Below are positions 11,891 to 21,788 of a stretch of 64,000 nt of DNA, one piece after another. The notes beneath the pieces are model-generated. The model ran no database searches and had not been told where the DNA came from. It saw nothing but the letters and a program-made list of their open reading frames with translations. This stretch comes from Lasioglossum baleicum. Taxonomy: Eukaryota; Arthropoda; Insecta; Hymenoptera; Halictidae. Position numbers and translations under genes: made by a program. The stretch covers positions 6,127,239 through 6,191,238 of the forward strand of contig NC_134946.1 of NCBI RefSeq assembly GCF_051020765.1, in the 5' to 3' direction. The first letter of the stretch is position 1; each line of letters opens with the position of its first letter.

Positions 11891-12800
11891 ATTGAAGAGG
11901 GAATTGAATTTAGATATTTTCTAAATGATTTTTGATGCAAGTAGTGCTCAAATAATACTAATGTAACTCTTGTGTGGATAATGGGTACTGTGGTACCTAT
12001 TTCTATGTTCCCTCGAGTAATTTTTAATATTCTCGAAAAAATATTGCAAAACCGCGTTCCGAGTTAACTTTAACTTTAACGTTAACTTCTATTTCAGGTG
12101 TCTGCGTAAAACCAAAATTTGCCAATTTTTAACATTCTCCCGTTCAACCGCGATCAGTGACATCACGAATGATGAGGTCTTACTGTACTGTACTATCTTC
12201 ATGACAACAGGTGAACGATTGCCGGCACACCTTCAACATTCCTACAGAAATGAATAATTCCGTTCTGGATGTAATGCGGTGTATTTATTTCATTCGGCTA
12301 AATTTCATGATGCAATAGAAGTGTCCGGTTTGCGGTGGAGCAAGCGACCGTCGATGCTTTGCCCATCCTCTCGGGTAAACACAAGGGCACAGAAACGAGC
12401 AAGAAGACAAATTGGGGACTAGGTGGCCCCTCGAGAGCTTTCAATTTGTCCTAAGTTAACACGGACGCTGGTGGTCGCCTGTATCGCTGACCCGGTGTTC
12501 TGAATTTTCGTTTCTCTTTCTGCCAGCGAACTGGAACCATACGAACGAGACGAAGACATAACAGACTTTTGTTCGTGGAAAACCATTTACCCCGGGAGGA
12601 ACGATCCAGTTTGTAACTTCGTTGGCCACGCGAGTTTGGTTATATTCGAAGTTCTTTTTCATAGCGGTTGTCAGTCCTGAAATTGTTCTCGTTCTACCAG
12701 CGTGATCAAGGACGCGTTGATGCTACCTTTCGAAGTTGCAATTGATTTATACTACTAGTCAGAAGCTAATGATCAGACTAATGACCTGATTGGTAATCGG
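11891..12800. other. Unassigned sequence
   Basis: No recognised repeat except a few ACTACTAGTC/TGATCAGAC units near 12750-12790 that resemble the minisatellite at 14.75 kb. The minus-strand 68-codon frame at 12456-12662 has no known domain. Confidence 0.35.
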
Positions 12801-12802
12801 TA

Positions 12803-12923
12803 GACAGCGGATCTTTATGCAAAATAAAAACTTTGTATCTGAATTTGCAAGAAACTGGAGTGAAGTAAAAGTTTATTTTCTTTCTTAATATGTTCAATAG
12901 ATTGAAAATAACAGTATTTTTAA
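12803..12923 (+). mobile_element. MITE subfamily A, 5' part, broken at TTAA
   Basis: TA-GACAGCGGATCTTTATGCA start with the normal interior as far as CAGTATTTTTAA. At this TTAA (12920-12923) the sequence switches to a piggyBac-like terminus. The rest of the MITE was not found downstream. Confidence 0.75.
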
Positions 12924-13020
12924 CACTGGAACTACCGAGCACTAAACGCAATTGGCATACATTGCCTTATAATAATGACAAGATAGCGTTTGTTCAGATT
13001 TTGTACCAGTTTTGTTTAAA
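12920..13020 (+). mobile_element. TTAA-type (piggyBac-like) element end
   Basis: TTAACACTGGAACTACCGAG, then CACTAAACGCAATTGGCATA. It matches the inverted end at 34030-34102 over about 60 bp. The TTAA followed by CACT..AACTACC is typical of piggyBac-like termini as I know them. The opposite end was not located. Confidence 0.6.
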
Positions 13021-13044
13021 TATGTATAATACTTCGATAGAGAA

Positions 13045-13435
13045 GTTGACTGAAACAATTTCCCAGAAAAGCATATTTATCAGTTTTCGGTTCGCTAAAC
13101 ATTGCAATAAAAAAAGTTGGCAATTTTTTTTTTTAGTATTGTCAAGGCTACCTTCATTTTTTAAAATGGCACCTGATATTTTTTACTATTGTAGCCCGTA
13201 TCAAGAATTCAACGACCTAGTATACCATGACCTTCGAATGACCTCCAAGTACCATTTAAAAAAATTAAGGTGGCCTTGGCAATAATTAAAAAGAAAATTT
13301 TCGAACTTTCTTTATTGCAATGTGTAGCCAATAGAAAACTGATCGACTTTTGTTTAAAATATGTTTTTGTCAGATTATCGCAAGCACTTAATTGAAAAAT
13401 CGTGAAAAGTGTTACGTGGGATACCCTGTATATAT
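13045..13435. repeat. Foldback element ending in TACCCTGTATA
   Basis: Arms of about 75 bp: 13078-13155 (ATCAGTTTTCGGTTCGCTAA, ACATTGCAATAAA, TCAAGGCTACCTT) against 13265-13342 read in reverse. The right end runs to TACCCTGTATA (13422-13432), the terminus shared by many foldbacks in this window. The 131-codon plus-strand frame across it is incidental. Confidence 0.65.
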
Positions 13436-13553
13436 AATATATCGAATTCAAAACTAAAAATATTAAAAATGATGTTGCACTATTATCATCAGACTAAAAT
13501 TATTAAGGAAAGAAATATCTATGTGACTCTTGTATCTTGTAATTAATCAACGA

Positions 13554-14686
13554 TTTTTATTTTGCATAAAAATCCGCAGTCTACGAATAAATGAAGAAGA
13601 AAACTTGTCACTTTATCACAGAATATGGCGATTACAATGATGCATTCCTTAAGCAACAAGTTTTATTTTTATTTTGCATAAAAATCCGCAGTCTGCTAAT
13701 AAATGAAGAAGAAGAACTCGTCATTTTTTGACAGAATATGGCGATTACAATGATGCATTCCTTCAGCAACAAGTTCTATTTTTATTTTGCATAAAAATCC
13801 GCAGTCTGCTAATAAATGAAGAAGAAGAACTCGTCATTTTTTGACAGAATATGGCGATTACAATGATGCATTCCTTCAGCAACAAGTTCTATTTTTATTT
13901 TGCATAAAAATCCGCAGTCTACGAATAAATGAAGAAGAAGAACTCGTCATTTTTTGACAGAATATGGCGATTGCAATGATGCATTCCTTCAGCAACAAGT
14001 TCCATTTTTATTTTGCATAAAAATCCGCAGTCTGCTAATAAATGAAGAAGAAGAACTCGTCATTTTTTGACACAATATGGCGATTACAATGATGCATTCC
14101 TTCAGGAACAAGTTCTATTTTTATTTTGCATAAAAATCCGCAGTCTGCTAATAAATGAAGAAGAAGAACTCGTCATTTTTTGACACAATATGGCGATTAC
14201 AATGATGCATTCCTTCAGGAACAAGTTCTATTTTTATTTTGCATAAAAATCCGCAGTCTGCTAATAAATGAAGAAGAAAAACTCGTCATTTTTTGACAGA
14301 ATATGGCGATTACAATGATGCATTCCTTCAGCAAAAAGTTCTATTTTTATTTTGCATAAAAATCCGCAGTCTGCTAATAAATGAAGAAGAAGAATTCGTC
14401 ATTTTTTGACAGAATATGGCGATTACAATGATGCATTCCTTCAGCAACAAGTTCTATTTTTATTTTGCATAAAAATCCGCAGTCTGCTAATAAATGAAGA
14501 AGAAAAACTCGTCATTTTTTGACAGAATATGGCGATTACAATGATGCATTCCTTCAGCAACAAGTTCTATTTTTATTTTGCATAAAAATCCGCAGTCTGC
14601 TAATAAATGAAGAAGAAGAACTCGTCATTTTTTGACAGAATATGGCGATTACAATGATTAATTCCTTAAGCAACAAGTTTTATTTA
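13554..14686 (+). repeat. Tandem satellite, ~10 units of 113 bp, derived from a MITE end
   Basis: Each unit starts TTTATTTTGCATAAAAATCC followed by GCAGTCT, which is the terminal sequence of MITE subfamily B in reverse. It continues through AATAAATGAAGAAGAAGAAC, TTTTTGACA(G/C)AATATGGCG and ATGATGCATTCCTTCAGCAA. TTTGCATA recurs at 13561, 13673, 13786, 13899, 14012, 14125, 14238, 14351, 14464 and 14577, a period of 112-113. Inner units are nearly identical, while the first and last share a different variant (CCTTAAGCAACAAGTTTTA). Confidence 0.95.
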
Positions 14687-14750
14687 GAGGAAATTAGGTT
14701 TGTCTAAAGTTGTTGTTACGAATAGAACATTTCACATGCAGCGTCCTAAT

Positions 14751-14905
14751 ACTACTGGCCTGATTCATGCCTGACCTATATTAGTGGTCTGATCGATGGC
14801 TGACTTATCCTACTAGTTTGATCAGTAAGTGGCCTGCATTCGGCTCAATTGGCGGTCAATTTGCACTATTGGCCTGATCGATGACTGACCTATGCTACTG
14901 GCACG
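14751..14905 (+). repeat. Degenerate ~30-bp minisatellite, block 1
   Basis: Decayed copies of TACTGGCCTGATCGATGACT followed by GACCTATACTAC. Four to five units are recognisable. A related block lies at 15879-15985. Confidence 0.7.
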
Positions 14906-15557
14906 TGAAGATTCGCAACCTGCCAATTCATTAATTTATGAATCTCTTCCGATATGTTAGACATATTTATGTATGTATATACATTATGTAAATTTTTGAT
15001 GTTCAAATTCATTCAGAACAATTATGTGTATAATCAGATGATTATTTAGTTTGTCCGAAAGTTGAAGTATATACATAAGTTAGGTTAGGAAGATTATACA
15101 GCATTAATTATTTTAGTTTTTTGGTATGTACATGTTGCATAGTATGTTGTAATAAATGTTAGAAGTGTTTCGTTTTTCATGAAACACATTTTGTCTCCGA
15201 CGTCTGTGCATTTTCAGCCGAAAAATCAAAATCATCATTTATATAGTCAATTGGTGGCAATTAAACTAAATGAGTAGCAGTTGCATTAAGGATACCGGGA
15301 AGACTAATGTGTCAAACGCTGATAAGAATCGTCAATTACGTAGCTACAAAAATCCTCCGTTATCCAAGGGTTAGTTTTCACGTGAGAAAATGAATTCTAT
15401 AGAAAATTATTACTCTTTTTGCGCATAAATCATTTCTGATTTCTTAAACAAGTGACCAATCTGTTAGTATTTGATAGTTCCAATCTTGAAACTTTATTTT
15501 CATCTCTCACAGTATACAAATTACAAAATAATATTGAGAAACATTTATTAATATTTA
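14906..15557. other. Unassigned AT-rich sequence
   Basis: No gene or repeat family recognised. The two opposed ~70-codon frames at 15430-15667 cover the same bases and extend into the TTAA element. Confidence 0.35.
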
Positions 15558-15769
15558 TTAACACTTTTCCCGCGTGGCCCAAATCCGACCGTTGGTACAC
15601 AGAACGTAAACACAGCGAAAAGCGAGAATTCATGTTGTATATCCTATATGTAAAATCCTATTTTTAATTAACTCGAACAAGAAAAGCGTCACCCATATTT
15701 TAGTGACGGGGCCCCCACGGAAGCATAGCCGTCACCCAGATATGGGTGACGTGGCGATCAACGTGTTAA
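15558..15769 (+). mobile_element. TTAA-flanked piggyBac-like MITE
   Basis: TTAA at 15558-15561 and at 15766-15769 bound 204 bp. Left terminus CACTTTTCCCGCGTGG; right terminus in reverse complement CACGTTGATCGCCACG. A strong internal hairpin, GTCACCCA..TGGGTGAC, lies near 15732-15750. No coding capacity. The TTAA target and CAC(T/G)(T/N)TT..CG.G ends support a piggyBac-like assignment. Confidence 0.6.
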
Positions 15770-15878
15770 ATACTTTGGATAACAAACAAGAATCCGTAAT
15801 ACTGAATTTCAGTGTTGGCGATCGTGCTTTGTAAAATTGGTTAGTAATTTATACTGTGTTCTAAATGGTTAATTTATA

Positions 15879-15985
15879 CTATTGGTCTGACCTATAGCTT
15901 GACTATACTACTGGTCTGATCGATGATTGACCTATATTGCCGATAAGTGGCTAACCTGTACTGTTGATCATGACAGCGATTAGCA
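15879..15985 (+). repeat. Degenerate ~30-bp minisatellite, block 2
   Basis: ACTATTGGTCTGACCTATAG, CTACTGGTCTGATCGATGAT and following decayed units match block 1 at 14751-14905. About 970 bp, including the TTAA element, separate the two. Confidence 0.65.
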
Positions 15986-16244
15986 AATACCGTTGATTTG
16001 TTGACGTGTATACTTAACACTCTGTACGGTAGCGTGTTTATACCACGAACTGTTGACTGGGTCTACTTGATTGTCCGACTAGTTATATATACATACCTAT
16101 ATTACTTGTCTTCTCATCGAGTGACTTGCACGTCTGGTGGATAAATGTTATTTCAATTTTCTCTTCCGACTTAGAATAATTCCATTCCAAATGATTTCTT
16201 TTTCTTCCCATTTTTCCACTTAAATGTTTAGTAATCGGTTACTA

Positions 16245-16441
16245 GACTGCGGATCTTTATGCAAAATAAAAATGTTTTGCATCGATTGTGGGAAGCAGAA
16301 ATCACATAAAAATTGATTTCATCTCTTAACGACTTTGTTACATTAAAAGCAACATTACAGCATTCTTGAATTTTTAAAATCTTTTACTGTTTCATATTTC
16401 GCCCAACCAATTTCTTCAGAAATGCATAAAGACCCGCAGTC
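16245..16441 (+). mobile_element. MITE subfamily B, full length (197 bp)
   Basis: TA flanks at 16243-16244 and 16442-16443. Starts GACTGCGGATCTTTATGCAA and ends ATGCATAAAGACCCGCAGTC. Interior landmarks: TTAACGACTTTGTTACATTA, AAAGCAACATTACAGCATTC. This is the best intact reference for subfamily B. Confidence 0.85.
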
Positions 16442-16460
16442 TATTAATTACATACCAATA

Positions 16461-16503
16461 TATTTAATAATGCAAACAATATTTTGAATAATGGTACATC
16501 AAC
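16461..16503 (+). repeat. Short dispersed repeat (pair with 3231-3273)
   Basis: TATTTAATAATGCAAACAAT and AATAATGGTACATCAA align with 3231-3273. Confidence 0.5.
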
Positions 16504-16863
16504 AGTTAAATTACAAATCAGAATATAACGAATAAAATTGATTGATTTGAGTATTAGTATTTTATTGAGTATTTCAAAGTATTAGGTAGGCCTGTGTGTG
16601 TGTGTGAATTTATATTAATTGAGAATAATTACTTTAGTTACGTTAGTTACACCAATCTATTTAATTGTAAATAAAGAATCGACGAAGTTGATTTATTACT
16701 TGTTATTCAAATATAGATCTATTTCGATGGTCGATCAACGACCATCACTGTGTTCCACGATATATGTTTACTCATTGTCAGAAATATTCTGACACCTGTT
16801 AGCCTAGAATCGCTACCTGTAGAGCACTAGGTTAAACGCATCTTTCCCAAGTGCCTTCAAATA

Positions 16864-16867
<4 letters not shown>

Positions 16868-16912
<45 letters not shown>
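16868..16912 (+). repeat. (CT)n microsatellite
   Basis: About 45 bp of uninterrupted CT dinucleotides. Confidence 0.98.
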
Positions 16913-16914
<2 letters not shown>

Positions 16915-18270
16915 CGTAATTTACTAAACGGCAAAATGGTCTCCACTCTTCAGTTTAAGCTTAAACATACATTTTCCCTTCCTTTGAAGCAATGAATCAA
17001 TTTTGCGAATTCCACGTTGTACTCGCGAAACGCGGATGTTTAGCGAGTGAAAAATCTTGCACTAATTAAATTTACAGTGCCGCGTTGTAGCAGTAAATTC
17101 CCCCCCCCCTAAAGATAGCAGACCTTAGTCACAATCAGTTGCCCCACTGTGTTCAAGAGAAGATTTCGTTCCTCTTTATTTTACTCTCTACCAGCGCCAG
17201 TTTCTTCCTCTCCTAGTCGCTCCTGATTACGAGTTCGTCTCGTTTAGCGTCCGCGCAGTTCCGCCGGTTGTTCGTCGAACTATTCCGCTCGATTCACAAT
17301 AAGAGAATCATGACTAACGAAGTTCCCGTATTGTTCGGCAGAATTGTCCTTTTTTTTTTCAGCTGCCGTGTCACGGCTCATGTTCCCGCCGACAAGTGCG
17401 TGGATGGCATCCCCGCCTCGTCGAGAAATGTTTTTTCCTCTTCGTTGCGCCGCTATCAATTCCACTTCCGCCCGCTTCTTGAGAGTTGTTACCTCGTACA
17501 TTTACAAAAGGTTGCCGTTTCTCTCTTCCGTGTCGTTGGTTTCTTTCTATTTCCCCTGCCGACTTTCCTCTGCCTCCCCCCCGCCCCGACCCTCTCTCCA
17601 GCCCCACCCATCGTGCCTCTTTCTCTTTCACTCGCGCTCCCGCTTCTTTTTCCTCATCGCGCCCGACGATTAATCGAAACCTCGCCAGTCAGACAAGTTC
17701 CGTACTGCGATGGTGTTTCACGGTAACAAAGAAAAATACTCGTCGAGCTCGTTTTGCGCGCCGAGTCGTCGATTCGTATCGAACCAGCCACCTTTTTCTT
17801 GAGCAAGAGAAATTGCACATTTCACAAGCGATTGTCGTTCGCGTCCTTTCGCCCCGACCCGTTCGCGAATTTCATCCGGCGAATGGAATTGTTCAGATCC
17901 CCCGCGGACGCGGACGGTCGTTCTAATAATTTCATTTGCCAGTAAGAAGATCGCACAGATGTCTATCTGCCGCTTGAATTTATTGCGCGCACCGACGCGA
18001 CTCGGAGACCACGGTTAAAAGCTACCGGCACGGTGCCGGTCCTAGACGCAATTTTCATGCACGACTGGTAACGCGTTATGAATGAGATTCTAATGTTACC
18101 GCACATTTAATATATACAGTAGCCGTGTCTTGCATTCGAATGACCTTCTCGAAACATTCTCCGGTTGGTGATCTTATTTTCGATCGGGAAGGCTCTTTTA
18201 TACAATAAATTATATGCGCGCTGCATTTAATTTCTTGAAAAGTGCCGGAGATAATTATAAGACATTAGTG
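16913..18270. other. GC-richer unique block, possible promoter or exon region
   Basis: 17150-18060 is CpG-rich and pyrimidine-rich with long overlapping open frames on both strands (up to 152 codons at 17268-17726). None shows a domain; their length follows from low stop-codon density in C/T-rich DNA. It is free of the repeat families seen elsewhere, so it is a candidate for retained function. Confidence 0.35.
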
Positions 18271-18286
18271 GACTGCGGATCTTTAA
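18271..18286 (+). mobile_element. MITE subfamily B terminus cut at TTAA
   Basis: GACTGCGGATCTTTAA, then CACTTTGCACTCC, which looks like a piggyBac-type terminus placed exactly at TTAA 18283-18286. The remainder of the MITE was not located. Confidence 0.45.
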
Positions 18287-18359
18287 CACTTTGCACTCCT
18301 TTGTCGAGTGAGACTCGATCAGAGAAAGAAATTTTGTAAATGAAACCGGGGCTGTGCTC

Positions 18360-18838
18360 TTTAATTTACCGGACTCAAAATTTGTGCCTTTCTCCTACGA
18401 ATTATGATGTATTTGGTATGCAATCCAGTAGATTTGTATCCGGCGCGGATGCAGATTGAAGTTTCGAACCTCTAGGATCAATAGTTGAGGAGTTATGGTC
18501 GCTTAAAGTTGAGCATATATTCCCAGTTTCTTGACAGGTAAGGGCGCCGCCATATTGGTTTGAAGTGATGGTCGCACGCCGCTTACTGAGTTGGTTAGGA
18601 TTAGTTCGAGGGGAGGGAGCGGCAAGGTAAGCGGCTAGCGGTCGTCACTACAAACCAATATGGCGGCGCCCTTACTTGTCAAAAATACTCAACTTTATGC
18701 GACCATAGCTCCACAATTATTGATCCTAGAGGATCGAAACTTCGATCTGCATCCGCGCCGGGTATAAATCTACTGGATTACATACCAAATACATCATAAT
18801 TTGTAGAAGAAAGGTACTAATTTTGTGTCCGGTAAAGT
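18360..18838. repeat. Foldback element (~480 bp, arms ~215 bp)
   Basis: Left arm 18360-18587 and right arm 18627-18838 are imperfect inverted copies. Landmarks: ACCGGACTCAAAATTTGTGC, ATGATGTATTTGGTATG, GATGCAGATTGAAGTTTCGA, GGGCGCCGCCATATTGGTTT. Axis near 18605. A one-arm relative lies at 5320-5545. No coding capacity. Confidence 0.85.
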
Positions 18839-18861
18839 AAAGTTTACCCGAAACCGGTTTT

Positions 18862-19075
18862 TATACAGGGTGAACATTATAAAGCGTTACAGACGAATAT
18901 CTTAAAAAGTATTGATTATACGCAAAAATGTTTCAGGTGAAAGTTGTTCAGTACCGAGAGGGATATCATGTGGTGGGACTTTCATTTTTCCCGGTGGACA
19001 CTCCAAGGTGAGGTGAAGGTCAACTTTCTTTTTTTAAAGAAAGAAGAGAAAATGTTGTTTGAAATATCGATCGCA
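18862..19075 (+). repeat. TATACAGGGTG element end
   Basis: TATACAGGGTGAACATTATA at the left, with GAAGGTCAACTTTC and TTTTTTTAAAG farther in, as in the other foldbacks of this type. The opposite end is not identified. Confidence 0.5.
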
Positions 19076-19091
19076 AGATAATGAAATGTAT

Positions 19092-19463
19092 AATATTCAA
19101 ATGTTCTCGGCGCAACGGTTCGATCAGTTTATAGGAAAAAAGCAAAATTTGCACGTTAGTTTGGAACTTTCAACGTTTCGATCTTCATTCAGATCATTTT
19201 CAAGAAAGTAGAAAAACTGCGTCTGAAAAATATATTTTCACAATGTAAAACCAGAAACTTTAAAATATCTGCGTAACCAGAATGTAAAAATGTAACTAGA
19301 TACTGCAATAATTTACTTACATTGCTTTATAAAGATTATAAACACGGAATTGAAATTGTCTTAGCACATGCTGTTTTCATGTTGAAAGTTCCAAACTAAC
19401 GTGCAAATTTTGCTTTTTTCCTATAAACTGATCGAACCGTTGCGCCGAGAACATTTGAGTATT
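19092..19463. repeat. Foldback with 83-bp near-perfect arms
   Basis: 19092-19174 and 19381-19463 are inverted copies with about one mismatch (ATGTTCTCGGCGCAACGGTT, CGATCAGTTTATAGG, CAAAATTTGCACGTTAGTTT). The loop is about 206 bp. The CTCGGCGCA..GGTTCGATCA motif also ends the arms at 24463-24535 and 24634-24716, so the two are related. Confidence 0.9.
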
Positions 19464-19483
19464 AAAGAAGAGAAAATTAGAGA

Positions 19484-19810
19484 ATGGCGAGGGAATCGAG
19501 ATACAACAAATGGTTCAGAGAAATAAGAGTGAAAGGAGTACCGGAATATCTAGGAAAAGGAGGATCCGAAAATGTGAGGATCTCGATGGTAAAGACGGAT
19601 CGAGAAAATTTCGGGATTTTCGATTACGTCGTGATTCTCGAAGATTTCGGGATTCCGGGATTCTTGAAATTTACGGGATTCTTGAAGTTAACGGGATTCT
19701 CGAAAGTATCGGGATTAAAAAAAGAAAATTCAATGAATAAATTTTATACTGTGGTTTTTTTTTCTGAAACGCATCAAATATCGGAAATCTCGTACCACGA
19801 TTGGTTTTAA
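19484..19810 (+). pseudogene. Non-LTR retrotransposon remnant (RT C-terminal region), then short tandem repeats
   Basis: The first ~40 codons read MARESRYNKWFREI, then GVPEYLGKGGSE. This resembles the ESRYNxWYxxI...GVPxYLxKGW segment that I recall just before the cysteine motif at the C-terminus of R1/I-type LINE polyproteins in ants. That is recall, not a search result. After about codon 45 the similarity is lost and the frame runs into a degenerate tandem repeat (19610-19715, CGGGATTCTTGAA units), so the rest of the 108-codon frame is not original protein. There is an in-frame TAG just upstream, and no full-length LINE is present. Confidence 0.45.
19610..19715 (+). repeat. Degenerate short tandem repeat
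   Basis: Four to five copies of a CGGGATTCTTGAA(A/G)TTTA-like unit of about 18-24 bp. Confidence 0.65.
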
Positions 19811-20670
19811 AGCGAGTCTTATAACGGTAATCGAGTACTAAAAACCCCGAAATTTTCGAGAATCTCGAAAAAATTCCATTAACCATTCTTCACAGAGAAA
19901 ATAATGCGCTACTAATTCAAACGTACGAAAAAATATGACCTACATCCGCGGATTCACTATATTTTATTCGTTGTCACTTCCCGACAATGAGTGCATTCGT
20001 TTGCACAAGACTGGAATTAAATCACTTTCATCGCTTGAAACGTTCTGGCCGTCGCGTCGTGTTCGTTCATAAAAGCTGTGTCCATAAAAGCGTCATCTGT
20101 GTGCCATAAATGTAAATTCTAGAAATTTTTTCTTGAATAGGTACATTTTACAGATTTAAATTTAAATGGACGTTAAATCGAAATAACTCTTACAAGAATA
20201 AAATTGGATTTCGTTCCTAAAGCGTTTCAATTAATAATCACATATCTCGTACAAAGAAAAGAAAGAATCATTTTTATTTTGCTTGTTCTTGAATTTATTA
20301 AATTTCCCATTTTTGTGAATAAGTTTCCGATGTCTAAACTGTAAATTTTCTATACAAATTCTCATTTTTATAAATTACATTATGAAAATAATAAAAAGAG
20401 AATTGAGCTTATCGACCAAGGCATCTTTTATATAAAAAATTTATATTTAAATTTTGTGTTTCTCTATTATCTAAAGTGAAATAATATTGAAATCAAGTAA
20501 ATATAAATATAAATACAACACTTTTCAACTACTTAACATCAACTACCCTTATGCATAGACATATTAATCTATCTTCTTGTTCTAAAACAATATGGTTTAG
20601 AAAAATCTAGAGACTTGTATCATGGTTTAACTTTTACAAACTTATTGTGAACTTGAACACTTTTAAACAT
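19811..20670. other. Unassigned AT-rich sequence
   Basis: No repeat family or reading frame of note. Confidence 0.35.
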
Positions 20671-20676
20671 GCGTGC

Positions 20677-20960
20677 GGGGTGATTCAGTTAAGTGTGCCA
20701 CCTAAAATTACATTAAAACTACTTGGTCTATGAAAAAACGAAAGTTGTATGGTTTCAAGAGTAGAATACAATCTAATTATTATTTTTCGTCTATTTTCTT
20801 TTTTCATCTGCATATAAAGGTCACCTTGAGTTTCTTCACAGTGAATGGTTAATTTTAATTTTACAATCGAAGAAAGGATTGAATTCTGAATAGAAACCTG
20901 TATACGAGGTGAAGAACGAATTGTTACTAAGATATCCTTTGTAATGTGTCGTCTCTGTAA
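20677..20960 (+). repeat. Decayed element with GGGTGATTCAG terminus
   Basis: GGGTGATTCAGTTAAGTGTG at 20678 matches 60755 and the inverted end near 45930. Inside lies AAAGGTCACCTTGAGTTTCT, the motif found in the other foldbacks. The 92-codon minus-strand frame across it is incidental. Confidence 0.55.
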
Positions 20961-21097
20961 CAATTAATATATTTGCGTATCGATTACAATTAATATATTT
21001 TCATAGATCAAATAGTTTATAAATAATATTATAAAATAGATATTATAAATTCGTCTTCTAAACACGATCAGATTTCAGTCTCACGAAAATATAATAA

Positions 21098-21250
21098 CTA
21101 AATTGCAATAAACTGGAGTGAAATATAGCAATTCATTTTCTTTCTTAATATGCTTGGTAGATCGAAAATAATACAAAAATATATTTTTAAATCCCCTTCT
21201 GTTTTAAATTACACCTTCGTTTTTGTCATAAATGCAGCAAATCCGCTGTC
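21098..21250 (+). mobile_element. MITE subfamily A, 5'-truncated
   Basis: Enters at AATTGCAATAAACTGGAGTG and ends AAATCCGCTGTC. About 45 bp of the head are missing. Confidence 0.75.
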
Positions 21251-21739
21251 TGTAGATGACAGTAGATTTTCAGAACTGCATCGCTCGAAAAGACATCGGA
21301 TTTTAATCTTTCAGTCGCGTCGGTGGTCCGTGTTTTTCTTTCGATCCACGACGAAACAGTGAACGACAATGGCGGTGGATGATCAAAAAAACAAGAACGA
21401 GAAAAGAACAAGAGAAAAGGGAGCGGTCGTAAAAATTCTGGCTGCTTTGTGGAGCAGCCGATTAATTCGGGAATCGCGTTGCTGTCTGCATACCTATCGG
21501 ACCCAGCGTCCCTTTGCTCATCCGGTTCTCACAATGCGAAGAAAGATGAAAGGATAGGCGTCGCAGAGAAGACACGGAATGCCTGCAGTGCCTCTGGAAG
21601 AAGCCTTAACCGCATTTCCTGTCCCATTTTCGGTAGTGGCCCACATCGTCGAAAGCTACAAAAGCCGATTCCACGGAAATAAACCGCCAGAAGGCTGACT
21701 AAGCCGGCAGAAAGAAAGGTGAGGGAGACAGAGCCGGGA

Positions 21740-21788
<49 letters not shown>

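Noticed and set aside
13554..14686. CRISPR-like regular array
   Set aside because: The entire 113-bp unit repeats with no unique spacers, and the surroundings are eukaryotic. It is a satellite.
17268..17926. Overlapping 109-152 codon frames
   Set aside because: Several frames on both strands are open over the same C/T-rich DNA, so openness is a composition effect.
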